Shown: in pieces, positions 5,820-6,035 of the stretch
Position numbering within the stretch: position 1 is the first letter of the stretch
Layout: every line of letters begins with the position of its first letter
Source: Flemingiibacterium sp045579745
GTDB taxonomy: Bacteria > Bacillota > Clostridia > Oscillospirales > CAG-272
Reading direction: 5' to 3'
NCBI GenBank assembly: GCA_045579745.1
Contig: JAZNMQ010000033.1
Location: 1-6,035 of the forward strand
Length of the DNA: 6,035 bases
Notes under the pieces: model-generated
What the model saw: the letters and a program-made list of their open reading frames with translations, nothing else
Databases searched by the model: none
What the model was told of the DNA's origin: nothing
Position numbers and translations under genes: made by a program

Positions 5820-6035
5820 AGAACCATAGTCATTCGGCGACAGCCGTACGACTATGGTTGTTTCACATCAATGATTTATTTATAAGCGGCGCTGGAAGCG
5901 CAAATAAATAACCACGGAGACCATAATCCACCGACGGAATCGGTGGATTATGGTGTTTATGGATATCAATATCCACCATATGGGAACCGTTCGAGCATCA
6001 ATAGATGATTTGCCTTAGTAGTGTTTACTCATCCG
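5820..6035 (+). ncRNA. Candidate structured RNA (5' portion), continuing past the window
   Basis: This stretch has no gene but at least four hairpins in a row. The first pairs 5822-5831 with 5850-5859, with an inner CGGC/GCCG stem and a GACA loop. The second pairs 5876-5883 with 5904-5911, with an inner GCGCT/AGCGC stem. The third is a perfect 15-bp stem, 5920-5934 with 5940-5954, and loop CGGAA. The fourth pairs 5960-5965 with 5970-5975, loop TCAA. Dense, layered stems are typical of large structured RNAs of phages and mobile elements such as ROOL and GOLLD, but I cannot match it to any family by eye. No clear promoter is visible, so it may be transcribed with the upstream gene. The strand is assumed from that gene. 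A DNA-level role (single-strand hairpins for replication) is the main alternative. Confidence 0.45.
5822..5954. repeat. Two related inverted repeats with shared ends ACCATARTC / GAYTATGGT
   Basis: The hairpin at 5823-5858 begins ACCATAGTC and ends GACTATGGT. The hairpin at 5920-5954 begins ACCATAATC and ends GATTATGGT. The only difference in the shared nine-base arms is a G-C pair replaced by A-T, which keeps pairing. The inner parts differ, though both contain a CGG/CCG-type stem. Total lengths are 36 and 35 bases, and the starts are 97 bases apart. Confidence 0.75.

Noticed and set aside
5820..5954. The two related hairpins as a CRISPR array
   Set aside because: Only two imperfect copies with differing centres, no uniform repeat-spacer pattern and no cas gene in the window.
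5985..5995. A T-loop-like string (GTTCGAGC) suggesting a tRNA gene near the right end
   Set aside because: No matching acceptor, D or anticodon stems can be found around it.

Overview
The window runs from the end of a chromosomal ribosomal-protein gene into a small integrative element that is cut off at the right edge. The left 301 bases are the 3' part of rpsI (ribosomal protein S9). Its codons almost all end in C or G, while the rest of the window is clearly richer in A/T. The S9 sequence, the Shine-Dalgarno sites and the gene types suggest a fairly GC-rich Firmicute of the Clostridia, possibly an Oscillospiraceae-like gut or rumen bacterium. That taxonomic call is inference; only the S9 identity is firm.

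Layout: rpsI and its intrinsic terminator (to about 353). A 270-base non-coding junction follows (about 354-627) with a candidate attachment core, a direct-repeat pair that could be integrase arm sites, a strong rightward promoter, and a two-way terminator. Three tightly packed leftward genes follow: a tyrosine recombinase (628-1815), a small excisionase-type helix-turn-helix protein (1808-2011) and a D5/P4-family superfamily 3 helicase (2027-4027). A 254-base intergenic region (4028-4281) carries four perfect tandem heptamers, GTTCC-NN, plus two inverted GGAAC copies and T-rich tracts, so it is a good candidate replication origin. To its right is a divergent, A/T-rich gene for a 491-residue protein I do not recognise (4282-5757). 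The final 278 bases hold no gene but a run of strong hairpins, two of which share the same end sequence with a compensatory base-pair change; this looks like the start of a structured RNA that continues beyond the window.

How it fits together: the integrase and the excisionase-like protein would control entry and exit at the 3' side of rpsI, and the helicase would open an origin at the iterons after excision. This int-xis-rep-origin arrangement resembles phage satellites (PICI/SaPI type) and other small replicating integrative elements. No capsid, terminase, relaxase or conjugation gene is visible. The unknown protein and the hairpin region occupy the accessory position and are the least explained parts. 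The right attachment site is not in the window.
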